Shown here: in pieces, positions 15,695 through 22,913 of the stretch
Numbering within the stretch: position 1 is the stretch's first letter
Layout: the number at the start of each line of letters is the position of its first letter
NCBI GenBank assembly: GCA_017474455.1
Contig: JAFVHP010000030.1
Span: 1-41,716, forward strand
DNA length: 41,716 bases
Source of the DNA: Lachnospiraceae bacterium
GTDB lineage: Bacteria; Bacillota; Clostridia; Lachnospirales; Lachnospiraceae
Direction: 5' to 3'
Position numbers and translations under genes: made by a program
The notes under the pieces: generated by a model
The model's database searches: none
What the model was told of the DNA's origin: nothing
Seen by the model: only the letters and a program-made list of their open reading frames with translations

Positions 15695-17041
15695 ATGAAA
15701 AAATTATTGGCCCTTGCCCTGACAGGCTGCATGCTTGTTTCGGCTATGACAGGCTGTGCGGCAGCGGGCGGCGCAGCTTCCGCCGGTTCTTCTGATGCAG
15801 CGGCTTCCTCTGAAGCGGCAGCTGAGAATTCCGGAGACAAAGTAGTCATCAATTATTACGACTGGGACGGCTCGGCAGCCGGTGTCGTTGATGCATTCAA
15901 CGCATCCCAGGACAAGATCGAAGTCGTATTCACGGCGATCCCCGACAACATGGACAAGAACTCCAAGCTGGACGTTCTGGCCATGGGCGGCGGCGATATC
16001 GATGTATTCCCCTGCGGCGACGGCGACCAGTTCACCCGTATGCAGAACGGTATGTTCGCTCCTCTTGAAGAGTATGTTGCGGCGGACGGTCTCGATATGG
16101 ATGCCGCCTTTGGAGAGATGGGCAAGTGGTGTCAGTGGGACGGCCATGTGTATGGCCTTCCTTTCCGTGCTTCCGTAGGCGCGATCTGGTATAACAAGGA
16201 TATGTTTGACGCTGCGGGCGTCCCGTATCCGGACGGCTCCTGGACATGGGAGGATTATAAGGATGTCGCCGCCAAGCTGACGCATGGCGAAGGCACCGAC
16301 AAGATATATGGCACATACAACCACACCTGGGCCGGCGAATTCTCTCATCCGGCTACGGAATTTGTTCCCTTCTACAAGGAGGACGGCACCAGCAATGTAA
16401 ATGCAGAAGGTTTTGTGAAAGCGCTTGAAGACAGAGCAGCCCTTGACGAAGCAGGCGTACAGCCCTCCTATTCCGAGATCCAGGCGATCCAGGCGATGCC
16501 CAACAGCTTCTTCCTCGGCGGCAAGAGCGCCATGGTCATCTGCGGCGCATGGCTGATCCGCGACATGAAGGATACGGAAAACTATCCGCACGATTTCCAG
16601 ATCGGCTTTGCATATTTCCCGAAGTCTGACGCTTCCGTCGAATCCGATAAGAACATGTTCATGAGCGCGACCATGCTGGGCGTGGCGGCTACTTCCAAAC
16701 ATCCGCAGGAAGCGTATGAATTCATTAAATACATGGTTACCGAAGGCGCAAAGGATATCGCTGCGGGCGGCAACTATCCCTGCTATAAGATGGCCTTTGA
16801 CGATGAAGTCATCAACGCTTTCATCGAAGGATCCGGCCTTGCTTATGAAGAAGGCGCAAAACTCTTTGACCCTGAAGCCCGTATTTTCTCCACAAAGCCT
16901 CTGAAGGCCGGCGCGGCAGCTTACATGGACGAGCTCGGCAACCAGGAAAGCCTGTTCTTTGTTGGTTCCGTCAGCGCACAGGAAGCGATGGATGCTGTCA
17001 AAGCCGCAATGGACGAAGAGATCGCGGCAGCAGGAAACTGA
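15695..17041 (+). CDS. Carbohydrate ABC transporter substrate-binding lipoprotein (UgpB/MalE type, CUT1)
   Basis: 448 residues. The signal peptide MKKLLALALTGCMLVSAMTGC ends in a lipobox cysteine, followed by a Ser/Ala-rich linker and then VVINYYDWDGSAAGVVDAFNASQDKIEV, typical of family 1 extracellular solute-binding proteins. Other characteristic stretches are YNKDMFDAAGVPYPDGSWTWEDY and MLGVAATSKHPQEAYEFIKYM. The start at 15695 is preceded by GGAGGAGAAGG. It captures a sugar or sugar derivative at the outer face of the membrane; the ligand cannot be told. The two permeases follow after an intra-operon terminator. Confidence 0.95.
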   Translation: MKKLLALALTGCMLVSAMTGCAAAGGAASAGSSDAAASSEAAAENSGDKVVINYYDWDGSAAGVVDAFNASQDKIEVVFTAIPDNMDKNSKLDVLAMGGGDIDVFPCGDGDQFTRMQNGMFAPLEEYVAADGLDMDAAFGEMGKWCQWDGHVYGLPFRASVGAIWYNKDMFDAAGVPYPDGSWTWEDYKDVAAKLTHGEGTDKIYGTYNHTWAGEFSHPATEFVPFYKEDGTSNVNAEGFVKALEDRAALDEAGVQPSYSEIQAIQAMPNSFFLGGKSAMVICGAWLIRDMKDTENYPHDFQIGFAYFPKSDASVESDKNMFMSATMLGVAATSKHPQEAYEFIKYMVTEGAKDIAAGGNYPCYKMAFDDEVINAFIEGSGLAYEEGAKLFDPEARIFSTKPLKAGAAAYMDELGNQESLFFVGSVSAQEAMDAVKAAMDEEIAAAGN

Positions 17042-17093
17042 TGGCGCCGGGATCCTGGCACGGTGACAGCCTGTAATTTGTAAACAATGATAA

Positions 17094-17145
17094 CTGCCGT
17101 ATGGACAGATGAAGGTCTACCTGTCCATGCGGCAGCGCTTTTTTT
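17094..17145 (+). terminator. Intra-operon rho-independent terminator/attenuator between binding protein and permeases
   Basis: A 15-bp stem (CTGCCGTATGGACAG against CTGTCCATGCGGCAG, with a T-G pair) has a 12-base loop and is followed by CGCTTTTTTT. It lies between the binding-protein stop and the permease ribosome binding site. Partial termination or 3'-end protection here would give more binding protein than permease. Confidence 0.88.
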
Positions 17146-17156
17146 CGGGGGATCAA

Positions 17157-18080
17157 ATGGCTTCTGACAGAGTAAAACCCAAAAAGCATAAGCTGTCGGA
17201 AATGGAAAGAAAAGAAGAGATCGCCGGATATCTGTTTATTCTTCCAAATTTCATAGGCATTCTGATCTTTGTCCTGTTTCCGACGATATGCTCCCTGCTT
17301 CTGGGATTTGTCAAATGGAATCCGATGCAGGGTCTTTCAAATATGCGCTTTGCGGGTCTCGAAAACTTCGCCGGCCTGGCAAATGACGCTCTTTTTACAA
17401 CATCGCTCAAGAACAACATTCTCTTTACGATCATCTACGTGCCGTTCTCGATCGTGCTGGCACTGATCGTTGCCGGACTCCTGAACAGGTATGTTTTCTT
17501 TAAAGTGCCGATCCGTCTGATGACGTTCATGCCTTATATCTCGTCAATCGTTTCAGTTGCTTATGTCTGGATGATCCTGTATTATCCCAGCGGAGGCCCC
17601 ATCAATTCTATCCTGATGTCGCTCGGTGTACAGAATCCTCCCCAGTGGCTGGCCAGTCCGAAAACGGCTCTGATCAGTATCATCATCATGTCGATCTGGC
17701 ATGACGTCGGGTACTATATGATCATTTTCCTGGCAGCCATGCAGGGCATATCCGGCGAGCTGTACGAATCGGCTGCCGTGGACGGAGCCGGCGGCATTAA
17801 ATCCTTCCTGAAGATCACGGTCCCGATGTTGGGAAGCAACATCATGTTCGTATCTATCCTGGCTACGATCAATTCATTCAAGGTGTTCGACCAGGTCAAT
17901 ACCATGGTCACGGACGCGGGCCCCGGCAGGAGCGCCAGCGTTCTGGTCTACGCCATTTATTACTACGCCTTCCGGAAACAGAATATCGGCAAGGCTTCGG
18001 CGATCGCGGTCGTCCTGTTCCTGATCATTTTCGTTATCTCCATGGTGCAGATGCGCCTGAAGAAAAAAGTCACGGTATAA
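17157..18080 (+). CDS. Carbohydrate ABC transporter permease (MalF/UgpA type)
   Basis: 307 residues with about six membrane helices (IAGYLFILPNFIGILIFVLFPTICSLLL opens the first). The coupling loop that contacts the ATPase is YESAAVDGAGGIKSFLKITVPML, the EAA motif. The start at 17157 follows GGGGGA; upstream in-frame starts lie inside the terminator hairpin. It forms the transmembrane channel with the next gene. No ATPase is encoded nearby, so a shared MsmX-type ATPase elsewhere probably energises it (family knowledge). Confidence 0.95.
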   Translation: MASDRVKPKKHKLSEMERKEEIAGYLFILPNFIGILIFVLFPTICSLLLGFVKWNPMQGLSNMRFAGLENFAGLANDALFTTSLKNNILFTIIYVPFSIVLALIVAGLLNRYVFFKVPIRLMTFMPYISSIVSVAYVWMILYYPSGGPINSILMSLGVQNPPQWLASPKTALISIIIMSIWHDVGYYMIIFLAAMQGISGELYESAAVDGAGGIKSFLKITVPMLGSNIMFVSILATINSFKVFDQVNTMVTDAGPGRSASVLVYAIYYYAFRKQNIGKASAIAVVLFLIIFVISMVQMRLKKKVTV

Positions 18081-18093
18081 GGAGGCCGAGAAT

Positions 18094-18927
18094 ATGAAGT
18101 ATAAAACAAGACATCTTATCGGCCGCATAACGATGACGGCGGTCATGACCGCTTTCGGGATGCTGTGCATCTTCCCTTTTATCTGGATGATCTCTACTTC
18201 CTTCAAGAATGAAGTGGATGTCATGGAGTTCCCGATCCGCATCATTCCGAAAGTCATCAATACCGGCAACTATGCCAAAGTATGGTTTGAAAGCAATTTC
18301 CCTGCATATTACCTGAACAGCATCAAAGTCACTGCGTTGACGCTGATCGGCGACGTGTGCATCACGACCTGCGCAGCTTATGCCTTCGCCCGGCTGAAGT
18401 TCCGCGGCAAGGAGATCATTTTCGCGTCCTATCTGGCCACGATGATGGTGCCGGTACAGGTCATGCTGCTGCCAAAGTATATCTACTTCAACTGGATGGG
18501 GATCAACAATACTCACTGGGCGCTGATCCTTCCGGGCATTTTTAACTGTTTCAATACCTTCCTGATGCGCGGGTTCTTCGAATCGATCCCGTTCGAGATC
18601 ACGGAAGCCGCGAAGATCGACGGAGCGGGACAGTTCAGGACTTTTATACAGGTCGTCCTGCCGCTGGCCAAATCGGGTCTGACGACACTGGTCCTGTTCA
18701 GCTTTTCCTGGTGCTGGAACGACTATATCAACCCGCTGATCTTCATCAACAGCGACAGGTTATTTACGCTGACGATCGGCCTGCAGCGTTTCCAGGAATC
18801 CTCCACGACGCATTACGCCCTGATCATGGCCGGTGCGACGGTATCGCTTCTGCCGCTGATCGTATTATTCCTCTTCGCACAGAGATACTTTATCGAGAGC
18901 TTTGCGAACGTGGGTATAAAGGGCTAG
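18094..18927 (+). CDS. Carbohydrate ABC transporter permease (MalG/UgpE type)
   Basis: 277 residues. The N-terminal helix is followed by FPFIWMISTSFKNEVDV, a hallmark of MalG-type permeases. The EAA loop is TEAAKIDGAGQFRTFIQVVLPLA, and the C-terminus ends YFIESFANVGIKG, also typical. AAGGAGG precedes the ATG. It is the second permease of the importer and stops in TAG. No sugar-metabolism enzyme or regulator follows, so the substrate remains open. Confidence 0.95.
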   Translation: MKYKTRHLIGRITMTAVMTAFGMLCIFPFIWMISTSFKNEVDVMEFPIRIIPKVINTGNYAKVWFESNFPAYYLNSIKVTALTLIGDVCITTCAAYAFARLKFRGKEIIFASYLATMMVPVQVMLLPKYIYFNWMGINNTHWALILPGIFNCFNTFLMRGFFESIPFEITEAAKIDGAGQFRTFIQVVLPLAKSGLTTLVLFSFSWCWNDYINPLIFINSDRLFTLTIGLQRFQESSTTHYALIMAGATVSLLPLIVLFLFAQRYFIESFANVGIKG

Positions 18928-19007
18928 GCACAGAAACGACAGGCCTTGAAGAAAATCAGGAATACCCCAAAATCTTGTATCCGGATCATATATTTTTACA
19001 ATATCTG

Positions 19008-19047
19008 CACCGCCGTACTGCCATTTGGGAGGACGGCGGTGTATACT
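19008..19047 (+). terminator. Possible terminator or hairpin after the sugar permeases
   Basis: A nine-base perfect stem (CACCGCCGT against ACGGCGGTG) has a 16-base loop and is followed by TATACT rather than a proper T-run. It marks the end of the transporter unit only tentatively. The TATACT could equally be a -10 box for the ATPase gene that follows. Confidence 0.4.
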
Positions 19048-19110
19048 GATAGGCAGTGAGTTTTATCTCTTTATGGGCATAGCGTTATTTGAGAGAAGGA
19101 GAAACAGGAC

Positions 19111-20754
19111 ATGATTCACGACGGTAAGATCTGGGTCGCCAACGACGCAAATGGCAACAGGATGACAATTCTGCCGCAGATGGCAAACAGGCACGGCCTT
19201 GTCACCGGAGCTACCGGTTCCGGTAAGACAGTTACATTAAAAGTCATGGCGGAAACATTTTCCGATATGGGCGTTCCCGTTTTCATGGCTGACGTCAAGG
19301 GTGATATTGCAGGACTTTTAAAGCCCGGAGCCGACAGCGAGGATATGCAGGAACGTATAAGCCGCTTCGGCCTTGCGGATACCGGTTTCAACTTCCACGG
19401 GTACCCCGTTAACTTCTGGGATATCTACGGAGAGAAGGGCATACAGCTTCGGACGACGATATCGGAAATGGGACCGCTCCTGATGTCCAGGATCCTGAAC
19501 CTGAACGAGCTTCAGAGCAACATCATGACGATCATGTTCAAGATCGCGGATGACAATGACCTTCTGCTGGTCGACACAAAAGACCTGAAGGCGATGCTGA
19601 ACTATGTTTCCGAGAACAACAAGACTTTCGCGGCACAGTACGGCAAGATGAGCCCGAATTCCATCAGCGCGATAATGAGGTCTCTCGTAGCGCTCGAAGT
19701 CGAAGGCGGCGAGACGTTCTTCGGCGAGACGGCGCTCAATATCCATGACTGGATCGCCACAGGCGAAGGCGGCCGCGGTATGATCAATATCCTGGACAGC
19801 GAAAGCCTGATCAACAACGGCAGGCTCTATTCGACCTTCCTGCTCTGGCTCCTTTCCGAGCTGTTTGAGCAGCTGCCGGAAGTCGGCGACCTGGACAAGC
19901 CCAAGATGGTCTTCTTCTTTGATGAAGCGCATCTCCTCTTTAAGGACGCCCCGAAGCCTCTTCTGGACAAGATCGAACAGGTGGTCAAGCTGGTCCGTTC
20001 CAAGGGCGTCGGCGTCTACTTCTGCACGCAGAATCCCAGGGATATCCCCGACGGCGTACTGGCCCAGCTCGGCAACAAGATCCAGCATGCCCTCCATGCT
20101 TATACGCCTTCAGACCAGAAGGCAGTCAGAGCTGCGGCGGATTCCTTCCGTACGAATCCGGAATTCAATACTTACGATACCATAATGAATCTGGGAACAG
20201 CGGAAGCCGTGATCTCTTTCCTGGATGAGGATGGTATTCCCGGTATGGCACAGCTCGTCAAGATCCTGCCTCCGCAGAGCCTGATCGGTACGATCTCGGA
20301 TGCGGAGAGGGAACAGACGATCAAGGCAAGCCTGCTTTACGGCAAATATTACGAAGCGGTCGATCCTGATTCGGCGTATGAATTCCTGATGCGTAAAGGC
20401 CTGGAAGACGCGGCTGAACGTGAACGCCTTGCGGCGGAGGAGAAAGCGGCAAAGGAGAAAGCGGCAGAGGAAGCCCGCGCGCAGAAAGAAGCGGAGAAGC
20501 AGGCGGCTGCCGAAGCGAAGGCAAAGGCGGCTGAGGAAGCCAGGGCACAGAGGGAAGCCGAAAAAGCCGAACAGGCCAAGAAGAACGCCTATAAGCGTTC
20601 AGCGAAGGCTGTCAGCAGCACGGTAGCCGGTACAGTCGGACGTGAAGTAGGCAAGACGGTCGGTTCCACCTTCGGAAGCTTCGGAAAACTGCTCGGCGGG
20701 AACCTGGGCGCCAGCCTCGGAAGAGGGATCATCGGGACACTGTTCAAGAACTGA
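19111..20754 (+). CDS. HerA/YjgR-like ATPase (DUF853, helicase HerA-like)
   Basis: 547 residues. It has a P-loop ATPase of the FtsK/HerA superfamily: Walker A GLVTGATGSGKTVTLKV (about residues 30-46), Walker B MVFFFDEAHLLF (about 266-277), and YFCTQNPRDIPDGVLAQLGNKIQHALHAY, characteristic of the YjgR/DUF853 group. A long Ala/Glu/Lys coiled coil follows (about 430-495), and then a Gly/Ala/Val-rich tail (GNLGASLGRGIIG). AAGGAG lies nine bases upstream. The biological role of this group is poorly known; a DNA-translocating hexamer is a guess from the superfamily. It stands alone. Confidence 0.9.
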   Translation: MIHDGKIWVANDANGNRMTILPQMANRHGLVTGATGSGKTVTLKVMAETFSDMGVPVFMADVKGDIAGLLKPGADSEDMQERISRFGLADTGFNFHGYPVNFWDIYGEKGIQLRTTISEMGPLLMSRILNLNELQSNIMTIMFKIADDNDLLLVDTKDLKAMLNYVSENNKTFAAQYGKMSPNSISAIMRSLVALEVEGGETFFGETALNIHDWIATGEGGRGMINILDSESLINNGRLYSTFLLWLLSELFEQLPEVGDLDKPKMVFFFDEAHLLFKDAPKPLLDKIEQVVKLVRSKGVGVYFCTQNPRDIPDGVLAQLGNKIQHALHAYTPSDQKAVRAAADSFRTNPEFNTYDTIMNLGTAEAVISFLDEDGIPGMAQLVKILPPQSLIGTISDAEREQTIKASLLYGKYYEAVDPDSAYEFLMRKGLEDAAERERLAAEEKAAKEKAAEEARAQKEAEKQAAAEAKAKAAEEARAQREAEKAEQAKKNAYKRSAKAVSSTVAGTVGREVGKTVGSTFGSFGKLLGGNLGASLGRGIIGTLFKN

Positions 20755-20788
20755 AACAGCCGGACGGCCGGATGACCGTTCTGAGCGT

Positions 20789-20827
20789 AAAAAACCGGAA
20801 GGCCGCAGAACGGCTTTCCGGTTTTAT
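20789..20827. terminator. Bidirectional rho-independent terminator
   Basis: AAAACCGGAAGGCCG pairs with CGGCTTTCCGGTTTT around a short CAGAA loop, with one mismatch near the top. T-runs occur on both strands. It ends the HerA-like gene on the plus strand and the tRNA-Lys transcript on the minus strand. Confidence 0.85.
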
Positions 20828-20891
20828 ATATTCCGCTGAATATAGAAAGACACCGCCCCCACGGAATCAGGTCCACGAAAACAGTGCCCAG

Positions 20892-20964
20892 TGCGCCGTC
20901 AGGGACTCGAACCCTGGACACCCTGATTAAGAGTCAGGTGCTCTACCAACTGAGCTAACAGCGC
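20892..20964 (-). tRNA. tRNA-Lys (anticodon CTT)
   Basis: A 73-base cloverleaf. Acceptor GCGCTGT pairs with ACGGCGC. The D-arm contains AGCTCAGTTGGTAGAGC. The anticodon stem CCTGA/TCAGG has loop CTCTTAA, so the anticodon is CTT, reading AAG. The T-arm is CAGGG-TTCGAGT-CCCTG. The discriminator is A and CCA is not encoded. The anticodon is wild type, so this gene is not an amber suppressor. Confidence 0.96.
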
Positions 20965-21006
20965 GTAAACGAACTATTTAAGATGCTTTTTTAACAAGCA
21001 AGGGTT

Positions 21007-21035
21007 ATTATAGTATACGGTTTTTGGTTTGGCAA
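21007..21035 (-). promoter_or_regulatory. Sigma-A promoter of tRNA-Lys
   Basis: On the minus strand TTGCCA (21030-21035) and a perfect TATAAT (21007-21012) are separated by exactly 17 bases, 42 bases upstream of the tRNA 5' end. Confidence 0.8.
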
Positions 21036-21071
21036 GGCTTTTTTTCCGAGTTTTTTCGGTACAGGTATTTT

Positions 21072-21887
21072 ATGAGTAAGTTTGATCCGGACAGTGCAAT
21101 GATCTTTGATACCCACAGTCATTATGATGATGCCGCCTTTGATGCCGACAGGAATGAAATACTGGCTGCGTTCGCGGACAACGGCATCGGGTGGGCGGCG
21201 GATATCGCTTCCGACTTAAAGAGCATAGAAAAGGTGACTGCATTATGCGACAGGTATCCGTTCATTTACGGTGCCGCGGGGATCCATCCATCCGAACTGG
21301 AAGGCATGAACGAGGACTGGGTGAAAGTGATCGATAAGGCGCTTGATCATGATAAGATCGTGGCGGTCGGTGAGATCGGCCTGGATTACCATTATGATGA
21401 CGGACCTTCCGAAGAACTGCAGAAATACTGGTTCGACAGGCAGCTTTCGCTGGCCATGGAGCGGAAGATGCCCGTCGTTATCCATTCCAGGGACGCGGCA
21501 TCCGATACCCTGGAAATGATAAAGCCGTACGCAAAAAGGGGATTAAGAGGTGTGATCCACTGCTATTCCTACAGCGCCGAAATGGCGGCTGTTTACGCGG
21601 ATATGGGTTTTTATATCGGCGTCGGCGGCGTAGTGACTTACAAAAACGGCAGAAAACTGAAGGAAACGGTCGCGTCGCTTCCTCTGGAGAGGATCGTGAT
21701 CGAGACCGACTGTCCTTATCTGTCGCCTGACCCGTTCAGGGGAAAGCGCAATTCTTCACTGCATCTTCCCTATGTAGTGCAGGCAATATCCCTGATCAAG
21801 GGATGCGAGCCTGAGGAGGTGATCAGGCAGACGACACTGAACGCGTTCAGGCTTTATCCGGGAGCGGGCAGCCCGGAGATGGATTAA
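21072..21887 (+). CDS. tatD: TatD-family metal-dependent DNase
   Basis: 271 residues. It has the metal-binding HSH motif at residues 15-17 (MIFDTHSHYDDAAFD), GEIGLDYHYD, PVVIHSRDA, GVIHCYSYS and the late ETDCPYLSP, all TatD signatures. It is probably a 3' exonuclease or DNA-repair nuclease. The ATG at 21072 has only a weak AGG upstream; an ATG at 21099 (MIFDTHSH) is also possible, and the upstream in-frame ATG at 21024 overlaps the tRNA-Lys promoter. It is followed after 29 bases by ksgA; the RNase M5 gene often found between them in Firmicutes is absent. Confidence 0.94.
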   Translation: MSKFDPDSAMIFDTHSHYDDAAFDADRNEILAAFADNGIGWAADIASDLKSIEKVTALCDRYPFIYGAAGIHPSELEGMNEDWVKVIDKALDHDKIVAVGEIGLDYHYDDGPSEELQKYWFDRQLSLAMERKMPVVIHSRDAASDTLEMIKPYAKRGLRGVIHCYSYSAEMAAVYADMGFYIGVGGVVTYKNGRKLKETVASLPLERIVIETDCPYLSPDPFRGKRNSSLHLPYVVQAISLIKGCEPEEVIRQTTLNAFRLYPGAGSPEMD

Positions 21888-21916
21888 CAAAAATAAGGCG
21901 ATCCGGAGATGATAAT

Positions 21917-22803
21917 ATGGTAATGAATCTTGCAAGGCCGCAGAATACGCGGTACATACTGGAAAAATTCGGGATCAGGGCACGGAAAAGGTACGGACAG
22001 AATTTCCTTGTGGATGAATCAGTCGTTAACGCTGTGATCGACGGATCGGGCGTAACAGAGGATGATACTGTACTGGAGATAGGTCCCGGCATCGGTACAA
22101 TGACGGGATATCTTGCCCGGCGTGCTGGAAGGGTGGTCTGCATCGAAGTCGATGAAACACTCTCGCCGGTCCTTGCGGAAACGCTGGAGGGGCTGGAAAA
22201 CGTCGAGGTCATTTTTGAAGATGTTCTGAAAGCGGACCTCGAAAATGTACTGGCGGAAGACATCGCCGGAGGAAAACGGATACACGTCGTTGCCAACCTG
22301 CCGTATTATGTGACGACTCCGATCATACTGCACCTTCTTTCGTATAAAGGCCTTTTTGATTCCATTACACTGATGGTGCAGAAAGAGGTCGCGGAACGCG
22401 TTATTGCAGGTCCCGGCACCAAAACGTACGGGGCGTTGTCGCTGGCGGTGCAGTATTATGCGGACCCGGTCATAATCGGTGAGTCCCTCCGGCTTCGTTT
22501 ATTCCCAGGCCCGGTGTCGATTCCGCGATCCTCCATATGGAAGCCTATGGAGAGCCGCCGGTGGATGCTCCCGCGGACGCGCTGTTTTGTGTGATCAGGG
22601 CTTCATTCAACCAGCGCCGGAAAACACTTGCCAACGGGCTGACTTCCGGAATGGCGGCATGCGGAGCTTCACGGAACCCTTCAAGGGCGGAAGTAGAGGA
22701 AGCTCTGAAGGATCTGGGCCTGGATCAGAACATCAGGGGTGAGAAGCTTTCGCTGGAGGAATTTTCCCGGATCACAAAGCATTTGGAAGGCTGCTTTTTT
22801 TGA
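21917..22803 (+). pseudogene. ksgA: 16S rRNA dimethyladenosine methyltransferase KsgA, frameshifted
   Basis: The N-terminal part shows QNFLVDESVV, the SAM-binding VLEIGPGIGTMT and the catalytic NLPYYVTTPI. It stays in frame to about 22483 (GEV expected, GES found), after which its frame runs to a stop at 22594 as non-homologous sequence. From 22483 the next frame gives VPPASFIPRPGVDSAILHM and continues to the natural end at 22803. Adding one G (GAGGTC for GAGTC) restores a 295-residue KsgA, normal for the family. GGAG precedes the ATG. As sequenced it would lose the C-terminal domain that binds rRNA. A one-base sequencing error is the simplest alternative. Confidence 0.92.
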
Positions 22804-22828
22804 CAGATAAATATGCCTATGCTACACT
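22800..22828 (+). promoter_or_regulatory. Sigma-A promoter for the long TPR protein, overlapping the end of ksgA
   Basis: A perfect TTGACA (22800-22805), a 17-base spacer and TACACT (22823-22828). The -35 box covers the ksgA stop codon. The start codon of the next gene lies about 85 bases downstream. Confidence 0.7.
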
Positions 22829-22913
22829 AAATTGATTATTTTTGTGCATTTTTACACACTGCTTGAGCTGTTATCTGCATTCGGCAATCTATATCGAAAA
22901 TGAGGGCGGAGCA

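Noticed and set aside
20892-20964. tRNA-Lys as an amber suppressor that would rescue sufS
   Set aside because: Its anticodon is CTT, the normal lysine anticodon; nothing in the sequence suggests it reads UAG.
22478-22500. Programmed -1 frameshift in ksgA
   Set aside because: There is no slippery heptamer at the shift point (GGTGAGTCCCTC) and KsgA is not known to use programmed frameshifting; a one-base deletion or read error is simpler.
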